From positions 36,161,133 through 36,225,132 of the forward strand of contig AP025042.1 in the NCBI GenBank assembly GCA_036186865.1: a stretch of DNA of 64,000 nt. The letters run 5' to 3'. The notes beneath the pieces were generated by a model. That model was not told the DNA's origin. It made no database searches and was given only the letters and a program-made list of their open reading frames with translations. Position numbers and translations under genes: made by a program. Shown piece after piece: positions 39,201 to 51,200 of the stretch (position 1 is its first letter; each line of letters starts with the position of its first letter). This DNA is from Eustoma russellianum. Taxonomy: Eukaryota; Streptophyta; Magnoliopsida; Gentianales; Gentianaceae.

Positions 39201-42200
39201 TGAGAGATATACAGTTCCAGTGCCAAGGACCGGAAGATCTAACCCATTAGCTACTTTAACCATTTTTGGCGTAGAAAAAACTTTATAGCAACATAAAATA
39301 GAGATGTTAAAGGTCATGTGATCAGATGCTCCTGAATCTATAATCCATGAGCGTCTGGGATCACTTGACCTAATACCTGTGGCAGCCATAGTAGCTTGCA
39401 TCTCAACAGGCTCTGTGAATTCAGTGTTTGATACTTGAGACTCCGTCATTGAAGATTTCTGAGACAGAAACTTCATCAGTGCTGCCAGTTGATCCTGTGT
39501 AGGTAGTTGAGGTTCGGTATTCAGAGTACAGTTGGCAGTATTGGCAGTTGCTCCATTGGATGGTCCCCAGTTAGGAGTAAATCGGGGATTTGAACTGGAT
39601 TGTTGTTGAGAACCCCATGCTGGCTGCATGCGGAAAGATTGTCCTTGTTGAGGGGAATTAAATCTAGCTCCTGGGTTTTGTTGTTGGGATTGCGTCATTC
39701 TCTGTAGCTTAAAACAGTTCTCGACTTTATATCCAGGTTTACTACAAAATTTGCAAACGGTTTGAGGTGGCTTATACCTATTTTTACCAGTCCCTCCCCC
39801 AGAGCTACGTTTAGTAAAGAGGCCAGTGGAACCAGATTGTTGAGATAAACCATTAGGATGAGGTATACTGGAAACTAGAGCAGAACTTTCTAAAACTGAA
39901 CCCTGTTGGGAACCCATCATTACTTTTAGTCGACTTTCCTCATGTCGAATTTCTGAAAAAACTGAGTTAAGAGAAGGCAGGGGCTTGGTACCTAAAACAC
40001 GACTTCTCACAGAGTCAAGATCTTTGTTAAGTCCATTCAGGAATCGAAACACTCTTTTTGTCTCAAGGAACTGCCTAAATAGTTTCTCATCAGCAGAAGT
40101 TGTCCAGGGAATAGTGTCAAAAGTATCAATCTGTTGCCATAGTTTTGTAAGTTGAGAGTAGTAAGTACTTACAGAGCTATCACCTTGACGAATCTCATTT
40201 AGCTTAGTCTCCAATTCGTAGATTTCGGCCACATTATCTCGCTTTGAATAAAGTTCCTTAGCAGCTCTCCAGATTTCAGCTGCAGATGTGTATAACATAA
40301 AATTTTCCCCAATCTCAGGTGTCATAGAGCTTATGAGCCATGACATAATCATGGAATTCTCAGAACGCCACTGTCTAAATCTAGCATCAGTAGACGAAGG
40401 GACAGTAATTTCGCCATACAAGTAATCATCTTTCCCTCTCCCAACAATAAACATCTCCACCGCTCTACTCCAAGATAAGTAATTTGAGCCTGTTAATTTG
40501 TGGTTAGTAATCATAACAGGCTGACCATCAAACGATGCAGGAAGTGAAGGCTGAGTAGGAGTTTCAGTAGGTGGTACATGAGATGCTGAAGTTTCAGTAG
40601 ACGATACAGGATCAGCCATTTAAGCAGTTTGTTTAGTAAATGTAATTTTGCAAGAGACTGGGTTTTGGTAGTAGATTGAAATTGGAGTGAAGATTAGATA
40701 TAGGAAGAGAATCCGAAATTGTGAGCGGGAACGTTGGACCCAAGGTGATGTAGTGTGATAGAAAGGGTAGTACTTGTTGACAGAATAGTAGAAAGCAAAT
40801 TTAAAAAATAAACAGAGAGAAGGTAAGAACCCACGTGAGGTTGCAGTGATATGAAAGTGGAGGACAAAAGGTGATATGACAAAAGGTGATAAAGCAGATT
40901 TTGTGAATATAGTTGGGATACTGTGTATATCGGAAGTAGAGAAATAATGGTTAGTGGAGAGGCACGGTCATCAAGAAATAATAAAAAATTTAGTGTACAT
41001 GGATGTTAGTGGGTAGTGGAGCAATACAGACTCCCACAAAAAAAAAATAATAGAGAATTTATTGTAAAAAATGGGTAACGTGGTGAAGTGTAGTGTTACG
41101 TGGCAAGTTTACTATTGCATGTAAGACACATACACTATTGCATGTAGGACGCATGTATAGGAATATAGAATAATAATAAAAAAACTGTGGATTGTTCTGG
41201 AAGAACCCACCAAATTTAGACTGAATTATAGTCTGCTTGTTTGAATGAGGGAACAGAGAAGAAAAAAAAAATAAAAATAAATTAAAAAAAACTTGTTTCA
41301 ATGGAGAAACGTAGATCCGAGAAGCGGAGATGTAGAAGACTGACTTTTGATACTTTCTGTTCTTTCTGGATGAGGAGCAATATTGCGAAAAAGAGGTTGA
41401 TAATTGTTCTGGAGAAAGAACAGCACCAGAAAAAATTGCAGATAAACCAGAACAAGCTATACTGCAATAGCCTTGAATTGATCCTCAGAGAAATAAATAC
41501 AGCCAGAAATTCCTTCAGAATTATAATCTGAAACAGAGATGAATATAATCTTCAAGCAATAAATGCTCTGATACCATGAAGAAATTAATACAAGTAGAAA
41601 TAGAATAGATCAATTCAATGTTTGAAGGAATGAAAAGTAAAGACAATATTGATCTAAGTAATCACAACATACATCAGTACTCTTTATATCAACAAACTCA
41701 AGAGTTACAGAAATCAATAGTTCTCAGAATATGAGTTCTTCTCTTAATTACACAGCACATCCTTGTTTAGTATATATACCAACAAGAAACTAAACAAGGA
41801 ATAGGACAAAACATTACAACGGTACAAAACATTACAACGGTTACAACCTAACGGTCATAATGAGAAAACATTAAATAAATCTATACTTTTCTACACGCCC
41901 TCTCAAGCTTGGTGTATATGTTTATACAACCAAGCTTGCTAAGCAAATCATAGAATGTCCGGGTCGTGACAGGTTTGGTGAAAATGTCAGCAATCTGTTG
42001 TTGAGAAGATACATGAAGGATCTGAATGACTTGAGCTTCAATCTTTTCACGGATAAAATGCCGATCTATTTCAATATGTTTAGACTTGTCATGTTGGATT
42101 GGGTTCTCGATCATATGGATAGCAGATATATTATCACAATATAGCTGAATAGGTAAAGAAATATGATGTCCCAGATCTTTCAGTACTCGATTAACCCAAA

Positions 42201-45200
42201 GTCCTTCACATAGTCCCAATGCTAAGGCCCTAAGTTCTGCTTCTGCACTACTTCGGGAAACAACCAGAGAAATGTGCCATATCCAGATGTAGACCTCATA
42301 TCAGTCGGAGATCCTCCCCAGTCAGCATCAGTGAAAACGACCAATCCCCTATCTGTTGTTTTTTTAAAGTGCAAGCCTTGTCCGGGTGCATTCTTTAGAT
42401 ACCTAAGTATGCGCATAGCAGCAGTAAGATGATAAGTAGTAGGATTATGCATAAATTGACTCACATAACTTACAGCATAGCAAATATCGGGCCTAGTATG
42501 AGACAAGTAAATCAATTTACCTACAAGGCGTTGATAGCTAAGCTTATCAGTGGGTTCATTACTTGCATTCTTAGCTCTTGAGCTAGTATCAACTGGAGTA
42601 AGAGATGGTTTACATCCTAACATGCCTGTCTCAGTAAGTAAGTCAAGAACATATTTCCTTTGTGATACACTGATACTATCTTTAGTTCTACTGATTTCCA
42701 TTCCTAGGAAGTACCTAAGATATCCCAGATCCTTTATATCAAAAATGGTAGCTAAGTGACTCTTAATAGCATCAATTCCTTGATTATCATTACCAGTCAA
42801 TATAATATCATCTACATATACAATTAGAATGGTTATTTTTCCAGTACCAAGACCCTTTATGAACAATGTATGATCACTATGTGTCTGAACAAATCCATAT
42901 TTTACTATAACACTAGTAAACCGTCTAAACCACTCTCTTGGAGATTGTTTCAACCCATACAATGCCTTTCTAAGTTTACAAACCTTAGTCTGGTTTTCGG
43001 TATTACTGAAGCCAGGTGGAATATTCATAAATACTACTTCATTAAGATCACCATTTAGGAAAGCATTCTTGACATCTAATTGTATTAATTTCCAATCTAA
43101 GTTGACTGCTAGTGTGAATAAAATTCTAACAGTATTAAGCTTGGCAACAGGAGCAAAAGTTTCTAGATAATCAATTCCATGTGTTTGAGTAAAACCCTTG
43201 GCAACTAGTCTAGCTTTATATCTACTAATAGAACCATCGGTATTATATTTGATAGAAAAGACCCACTTACAACCAATAACTTTCATAGACTTGTGTCGGT
43301 CAACTAGTTCCCATGTTTGATTAGTAACAAGAGCATTCATTTCCTCATGCACCGCTTTATACCACATAGGATGATTTAAGGCATCATAAATGGATTGTGG
43401 AACCTGGTGTAAGTCTAATGCTATAGTGAATGCATGAAACATTGGTGTAAGAGATGCATAGGATATAAATTTGTTTAAGGGATGTTTGGTACAGGACCTT
43501 ATACCTTTTCTAAGAGCAATAGGAACATTATCCATAACAGAATCTATATGATGAGATTCTGTACTGGAAGTAGAATAGTGCAAACCTGAATTGTCACTCA
43601 TATTCTGTTCATACAATGCGTCAGTAGAGGACTGACCTGCTGGAGTTATATGCTGTTCAGAAAGATTAGAAGATGGCTGACCTCGTGATCTTCTGTGGTA
43701 CACCTGTGTAATGGGCAACCTTTGAGGCTGAGGAGGAGGAATCCTTGTTTCTACATCATTGGTACCTGTTCCAGAATCTAAAGAACCAGAATTTTGATCT
43801 GCATACCGCTCAGTTGGCTGATTAGTATTTGATGATATATCAATAACACTCCAAAAATCAGCATCATTAGCTTTGGTAGGTGCATAAGATTGATTATAAT
43901 AGGAACTCTTTTCATCAATTTTTACATCTAATGTAACATACAACTTTCTCGAATAAGGATCATAGCATTTATATCCTTTTTGTGTACTCGAGTAGCCTAT
44001 AAAAATACATTTTACAGCCCTACTTTCTAGTTTACCTCTCATATGTGGTGATAAATATACATATGCAACACTTCCGAAGACTTTAACTGGTAATACTGAA
44101 ATGACATGAGTAGAAGGATAAGTTTCTTGAAACACATCAATAGGAGATCTAAAACACAAGATCCTAGAAGGCATGCGATTGATTAAATATGTAGCAGTTA
44201 GGACTGCTTCTCCCCAATAAAATTTAGGCACATTGTGAGTAATCATAATGGATCTAGTAACTTCAAGTAGATGTCGATTTTTCCTCTCTGCCACCCCATT
44301 TTGTTGAGGTGTGTATGGACATGAAGTTTGATGATGAATTCCTTGACTATTAAGAAACAGCTGAACAGTCTTGTCCAAATATTCTAGCCCATTATCAGTC
44401 CTTATTGTTTTGATATTAGTATTAAACTGATTTTTAACAAAGAGAATAAAATTCTGAAGTATCTTACCAGCTTCAGATTTGTGTTTCATAAGGAAAACCC
44501 AAGTAAGTCTAGAATGATCATCAATAAATGATATAAACCATCTAGCACCTGTGATGTTACTTACCTTAGAAGGACCCCAAATATCTGAATGTATTAAATT
44601 GAAAACTTGAGATGGAGCATACACTTTGGCTGGATATACAGACCTAGTTATCTTAGCCAGTTCACAAGTTTCACAACTAATACACTTTGGATCAATATTC
44701 AAAAATAACTGAGGCATAATTTTCTTAAGATATACAAAGTTTGGATGTCCCAAGCGTTTATGCCATAGCAAAATACAATCCCTAGATGACTGTCTGAGAC
44801 CATCCATATGATTGGACTCAGCAACACAGCAAAGATTCCTATCAGATCCTGTTGTGCCAAAAAGATAGAGACCTTTGTAAGACTTAGCATTGCCAATCTT
44901 CTCCCCCGTAGAAGTCCCCTGAAATATTACTTCAGAGGGTGAGAAGGAGGCAATGCAGTGATTGTCTAAAGTGAGTTTTCTGACAGATATAAGATTACAA
45001 CTCAGATCAGGGATATAAAGTACATCTAGTAACCTTAGATAACTATTCAGTAAAACAGTTCCTTTACCAAAGGTGCGTACTCTAACACCATTAGCCAGCT
45101 GGACATACTTAGTAGATGAAAAAGATTCATAGTTCATAAGTAAATGGTTTTTGTAAGTCATGTGATCAGACGCACCAGAGTCAATAATCCAAGTAGTATG

Positions 45201-48200
45201 TTCATTATAGGATGGAGACCCATGAGTACCTGACTGATGAGCCATAGAAGCAGTAGAAATAGTAGAAGTTTCTGATGAGGCTTTATCCAGTTGTTGCTGA
45301 CCAAGGATTTTGAATATTGTATCCAGTTGTTGCTGGATTGGTGGGTTAGACTGCTGGTCCTGGATATTGGGCTGGGAAACTTGTTCAGCCTCCATTTGAT
45401 TCACCATGTGAGCCATAGACCCCTGTGCACGACCACCTTGAGTTCTGCCACCCCTCCAATGTTTATTTGGTGGCCTCCAATTTGATGAGTTGCCTCTCCA
45501 GTTGCTACCAAATGATCTAGGTGGTCGTTGCACTTTTGCATCAGGTCTACTATAACAGTTATCATAAGTATGTCCAGAACGGTTGCAGAATTTACAATAA
45601 GGTTTGCCATTCTGAGATGGTCCCTTATATGCAACATTAGCAACAACAGTGTTAGTTAACTCATGGTGAACAGAGGTAGTAAGAGCAGATCCATCAGATA
45701 ATGTTGTAGCTCCCATCATAACTTTAATCCTAGACTCCTCCATTCGAACTTCAGAAAAAACAGTATTCAGTGTAGGAAATGGTTTCATACCTAACAGTCT
45801 ACTTCGTACTGAGTCTAAATCCTTATTCAAACCCTGCAAGAATCTAAAGACTCGTTTTTTTTCTATGAATTTCTTAAAAGCAAGATCATCAGACGGTGAA
45901 GACCAGGTATGTGTCTCATATGTATCAATTTGTTGCCATAAACGAGTCAGTTGTGAGTAGTATGTACTCACAAGCTGCTCCCCCTGTTTCAGTTCATTTA
46001 CCTGTGTTTCTAATTCATAGATCTCAGCCACGTTATCCTTTTGGGAATATAACTCTCTTGCTGCTTTCCAAATATCACTGGCTGTGGAATATAGAATAAA
46101 GTTATCTCCAATTTCTGGAGTCATGGAACTGATTAGCCATGACATAATCATGGCATTTTCAGTTTTCCACTGACGATAGGTAGGATCTGAGGGTAACGGG
46201 ACTTGCATGTGACCATAAAGATAATCATCCTTACCTCTACCCATTACAAACATTTCTACAGCCTTACTCCAAGACAAATAGTTATGACTAGTAAGTTTGT
46301 GGTTTGTTACCATGACCGAAGCACCATCAACCAATGATGACGGTTGTGCAGGAACAAGAGGAGTTGCAGGAACAGTGGGAGTTTCTCCTTCAGTAGTTCC
46401 TTCAGATGGTCGTGCAGTAGACGATGGAGTAGAAATAGTTGACATGTTTGATAAAAACGGAAGATGGTTTGAATACAAAGAAGATGCAGAGGATTAAAAA
46501 CGGAAGAAAATAAGATTGAGAAACCCAGATCGTAGGATATCAAGCTTGGAATATTTTCGGGAAGGTAGATTGTAGCAGTAGAGAAGAAGTATTCTCCTTT
46601 TGTTTATCAGAATTGAATTTTAGCTTCCTAGAGAAGCTTCGCTGCCTTCAAGAAAGACAGCTGTGTGAACATGCAAGAAGACACGTCGGCTGCTTTTGAT
46701 GAAAACAAAATATTAAATTGTGTAATTACACATAATTTAAGATAGTGGGCGGAGACTCCTAGGGGGGAAAAAATAAATTAACAGACGGAAGGTTCTAGGT
46801 TCCCCCCGTTTTCTTACGAAAAATTTTTTTTTTTTTTTTTTAAAAATAGGCAACACAAAAACGACCCCTTTTACCACTGTGTCTCCTTCTTCTTCCTCTT
46901 TCGTTATTGATTTTCCTGCTGCAATTGCTAATAATCACAATACTTCACTGTGATGATTCTAGCTTCACTTTTCTTCACTAGTAGTGCAATCTTTCCTTTC
47001 GAACTTCGTTTTTAAACAGCTGATGGAAAATACAATTCTCTGCATGTATTTTCCACACAGAAACCACAGTACTTTCAAGTACGCAGTGACCAACAAATCC
47101 AATTCACAACTGCAAAGTTCCAGACTCAAAGATATACTCTGGTGCAAACTTTCAGATAGAAAGTATTTTGATGTGCACAGACAGATATAAAGATTCAACT
47201 GCTAAAATTGCTTTAGCTAGAGATTTTCTTCTATATGGATTTCACGAACGGAGCATCAATGGCTCTGATACCATAAAGACAATATTGATCTAAGTAATCA
47301 CAACATACATCAGTACTCTTTATATCAACAAACTCAAGAGTTACAGAAATCAATAGTTCTCAGAATATGAGTTCTTCTCTTAATTACACAGCACATCCTT
47401 GTTTAGTATATATACCAACAAGAAACTAAACAAGGAATAGGACAAAACATTACAACGGTACAAAACATTACAACGGTTACAACCTAACGGTCATAATGAG
47501 AAAACATTAAATAAATCTATACTTTTCTACAAAAAGTATTTTATTATTCTAACAGAAGCTGATTCTTCAGCAAGCCCTTTTACACAGCAACACTTTCTCC
47601 TTAAATACTAGACTACAACGGTAACAAGGAAGTTACCGTTACACACCTTCCAAGATAGTGGGTTGAACCCCCACTTGTGATAGTATACTAATTTATTGTA
47701 TTTTGTACAAAGACTAAAATAAATCTAAATACTAAACTTAAATACTTCAACACTTGGGTGTACCTGATGAAAAGTAAAATGGAAGTAGGACACATCATTA
47801 AAGTTTTCTTAAGTTTAATAAAAAAATCAGTTTGATACTAGTGTCAAGGTTTTTAGAAGTGATAATGGAACGGAGTACCTAGACAAAGGAGTAAGAGATT
47901 ATCTGGCGAGTCTAGGGATTCATCATCAAACATCTTGTGTATATACCCCACAGCAAAATGGAATTGCTGAGCGAAAGAATAGACATTTATTAGAGGTAGC
48001 AAGAGCTATCATGTTTTCTATGAATGTTCCAAAATTTTACTGGGGAGAGGCTATATTAACTGCAACGTATCTCATTAATAGAATGCCTTCTAGAGTGTTA
48101 TCATTTAGAACTCCAAAAGACCTTCTCCTAGGAAGTTTTCCAAACACAAAAATAATGTCTATCTTGCCATTTAAATTATTTGGGTGTGTTGCTTATGTGT

Positions 48201-51200
48201 ATATTCAACCTAGTATGCGAACCAAACTTGACAAACGCACACACATATGCATACTTATTGGTTACTGAAATACACAAAAAGGCTATAAATGTTATTGTCC
48301 ATTAACAAAAAGGATATTTGTATCTTTGGATGTATTTTTTGATGAAAATCATGCTTTCTATTCCTCAGATTCTGCAGCAAAACCTTCGGCTGGAGACAAC
48401 TATGATCAGTATTGGAACATACTGGACATATCATGTGCCTCCAGTAACAATAGCAACCTAGAAACTCTTACACCAAATCCTAATACCAACTGGGAACCAA
48501 GTCACCTTGCAGGAAATCCTGAAGACAACAGTAGGCAATTGGATACTCGTCCTTTTATTACACGTGTTTATACACGAAGAACCACTCCCCTAACTACTCA
48601 GCCGAACAATTTGCCTGGACAATCCTCAGAAGATCTTCCTATAACCCTTAGGAAAGGAGTGAGAGAATGCACTAAGCATCCACTATATAATTTCATAGCC
48701 TATGACCAAATCAACCAACCCCTAAAAGCCTTTATTAGTATGCTAGATAATCAAACACTTCCCAACAATATCACTGAAGCGCTAGGACACCCACGATGGA
48801 GAGAAGCCGTGAATGATGAGATGAATGCCTTACTTAAAAATGATATATGGGACTTAGTAGCTCGTGAACCTGGAATGACACCCGTAGGATGCAAATGGGT
48901 TTTTTCAATAAAGTATAATTCTAATGGAACCATAAACAGGTATAAAGCTAGACTTGTGGCAAAAGAGTTTACCCAAACCTATGGAATCGATTACATGGAA
49001 ACCTTTGCTCCAGTTGCAAAGCTTAATACGGTAAGAGTTATTTTTTCACTTGCTATTAATTTAAATTGGTGTTTGCTACAATTGGATGTTAAAAATGCTT
49101 TTTTAAATGGTGACTTTCAAGAGTTAGTTTATATGAATATTCCTCCAGGTTTTGAAACTAATAAAAATAGTGGTATGATTTGCAAACTAAAAAAATCACT
49201 GTATGGATTAAAACAATCACCACGAGCTTGGTTCAAAAGATTTACTGATGTAGTGTTAAATTTCGGTTTCAGGCAAGCACATTGCGATCATACCTTATTT
49301 ATGCGTTTTTCCGACAAACAAACCATTATCATACTCATCGTGTATGTAGATGATATCATACTAACTGGTAATGATGATATAGGAATTAATCTAATTAAAC
49401 AGATTCTATCAACAGAAGTTGAAGTTAAGGACTTAGGAAAGTTGAGATACTTTCTAGGAATAGAGGTTTCTAAGACACTCAATGAAATGAATATATCACA
49501 AAGAAAATATATACTAGACTTATTGACTGAGACAGGTATGCTTGGGTGTAAGCCAGCACCTACCCCCATGGATCCGGGAAGAAAGTCGAAGAAGGTATGG
49601 GATATGACTCCTACCGATAAATTGCAGTATCAACAATTAGTTGGTAAGCTTATTTATTTATCACACACTCGCCCTGACATTTGTTATGCTGTAAGTTTTG
49701 TTTCACAATTTATGCATGATCCAACAACTGAACATCTTAAAGATGCCTTAAGAATTCTTAGGTACCTCAAGTCTGCTCCTTGTCAGGGTCTATCATTCAA
49801 AAAACAGTCAGACAGAAAAATTCTTGTTTACACAGATGCAGACTGGGGTGGCTCTAGGCCTGATATGCGCTCCACTACCGGATATGACACATTTGTACGG
49901 GGAAACCTAGTAACTTGGCGAAGCAAGAAGCAGGTCGTAGTATCACGCAGCAGTGCGGATGCTGAGTTAAGGGCGCTAGCATTGGGAATTTGTGAAGGAT
50001 TGTGGCTAAAAAGGATATTGGAAGAACTGTGGATACCAGTAGAGTTACCAGTCAAGATTTATTGTGATAATGTGTCTCCACTCAGTATGGCAGAAAATCC
50101 TACTCAGCATGACAAGTCAAAACATGTGGAAATTGATCGTCATTTTATCCAGGAAAAACTTGAGAACAAGATCATCATCTTAGAGCATATATCTTCAACT
50201 CAGCAAATTGCAGACATTTTTACTAAACCAGTATCTATACCTACGTTTTTATCACTTGTTGGCAAGCTTGGTTGTAGAAAGATCTACACCAAGCTTGAGG
50301 GGGAGTGTAGAAATATTAGTTAGTTAATTATGTAAATAATTAGTTATTAAATATGTAAATATGATGTATAGCTGTATCAAAGCCCCAAGGCAGCAGGTTA
50401 TTGTTGGAAGCAACTGTCACTTCCCTTATCTCCTCCCTTATTCTCTTGTAAATAAATAGGTGATAATATGTAAAAATAAAGTTAGAGGAAATCTTATGAT
50501 TTCCAGATTCTTTTTCACAATCTTGTATCTTTACCTTTGTGATTTTCACTCATTTTGTTAAATTCTATACCTCTTGGTCTTCTTTATGCCTTCTAGATTA
50601 TTACATGTAATTATTATATCATCAACTTAAACAATTAATAGTTTAATTCTCCCTTGTGGAGATATATGTGTGGATAATATATGATCACTATGACACTGTT
50701 GATAACCATGTCCTTTTACAATACTTGTAAATTTTTGGAACAAAATTCTAGGGGACTGTTTCAAGCCATAGAGTGATCGATATAGTTTGCACACTATACC
50801 ACTGTTTGACTCATTCCTAAAGCCTGGTGGAATGTTCATGCAAATCTCTTCCCGAAGTTTTTCATTTAGAAGTGCATTCTTAATGTCAAGTTGATACAAG
50901 TTCGAGTCAAAATTCGCAGCTAATGAGAATATAACTTTTGTTGCCTTTAATTTAGCAATAGGTGCAAACGTTCCTAAGTATTCTATCCCATATTTTTGAG
51001 TAAAACCTCTAGCCACTGGCTAACCTTGTACCTTTTAAGAGTTATATCAGAGTTGTATTTAACTGTGAAAATCCACTTACATCCTATGGGTTTTATTCCC
51101 TTAGGCAATGATGTGAGTTTCCAGGTATTATTATTAGGGAGAGCACCCATTTCTCCATTCACCGGCTGTCTCCAATGTGATATTGTTAAAGCTTCATTGA

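Larger units (their letters stand above)
41638..47531 (-). mobile_element. C7: most recent Ty1/copia insertion, in the 5' LTR of C6
   Basis: LTRs 41638-41895 and 47274-47531, 258 bp each, show no difference by eye. The target duplication is AAAAG at 41633-41637 and 47532-47536. The primer-binding site is at 47262-47273. Gag-pol runs from 46478 to 42222 without a stop, but a deletion of about 37 bases in RNase H shifts the frame; the rest continues at 42219-41881. It belongs to a different family from C6, with different LTRs and a divergent gag. Because it lies inside C6, inside C5, inside C4, it is the last event of the stack. Confidence 0.97.
35723..47752 (-). mobile_element. C6: young, apparently intact Ty1/copia element inserted in C5, its 5' LTR split by C7
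   Basis: 3' LTR 35723-35999 (277 bp). The 5' LTR is in two parts, 41577-41637 and 47537-47752, also 277 bp without C7, and I see no difference between the copies. The target duplication is CTTGG at 35718-35722 and 47753-47757. The primer-binding site is at 41565-41576. One frame of 1541 codons covers the whole polyprotein. Identical LTRs mean it arrived after C5 had already diverged. The later C7 insertion in its 5' LTR would disturb the promoter. It is antisense to VPS13. Confidence 0.97.
31681..50569 (+). mobile_element. C5: Ty1/copia element inserted in C4 and split by a DNA element and by C6/C7
   Basis: 5' LTR 31681-31945 and 3' LTR 50306-50569, roughly 95% alike by eye. The target duplication is CCTCT at 31676-31680 and 50570-50574. 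The primer-binding site is at 31946-31957, and AGCTTGAGGGGGAG precedes the 3' LTR. Gag starts at 32502. A Mutator-like element sits in gag (33065-34263) and C6 sits in integrase (35723-47752). Without these inserts C5 is about 5.7 kb. It also has its own damage: a frameshift near 35012, a stop at 35642, a slip in an A run near 47825 and a stop at 48266. Confidence 0.95.

Noticed and set aside
41301..41531. Lys/Arg-rich 76-codon open stretch in the C6 leader
   Set aside because: It lies on the strand opposite to the element and has no match; probably chance.
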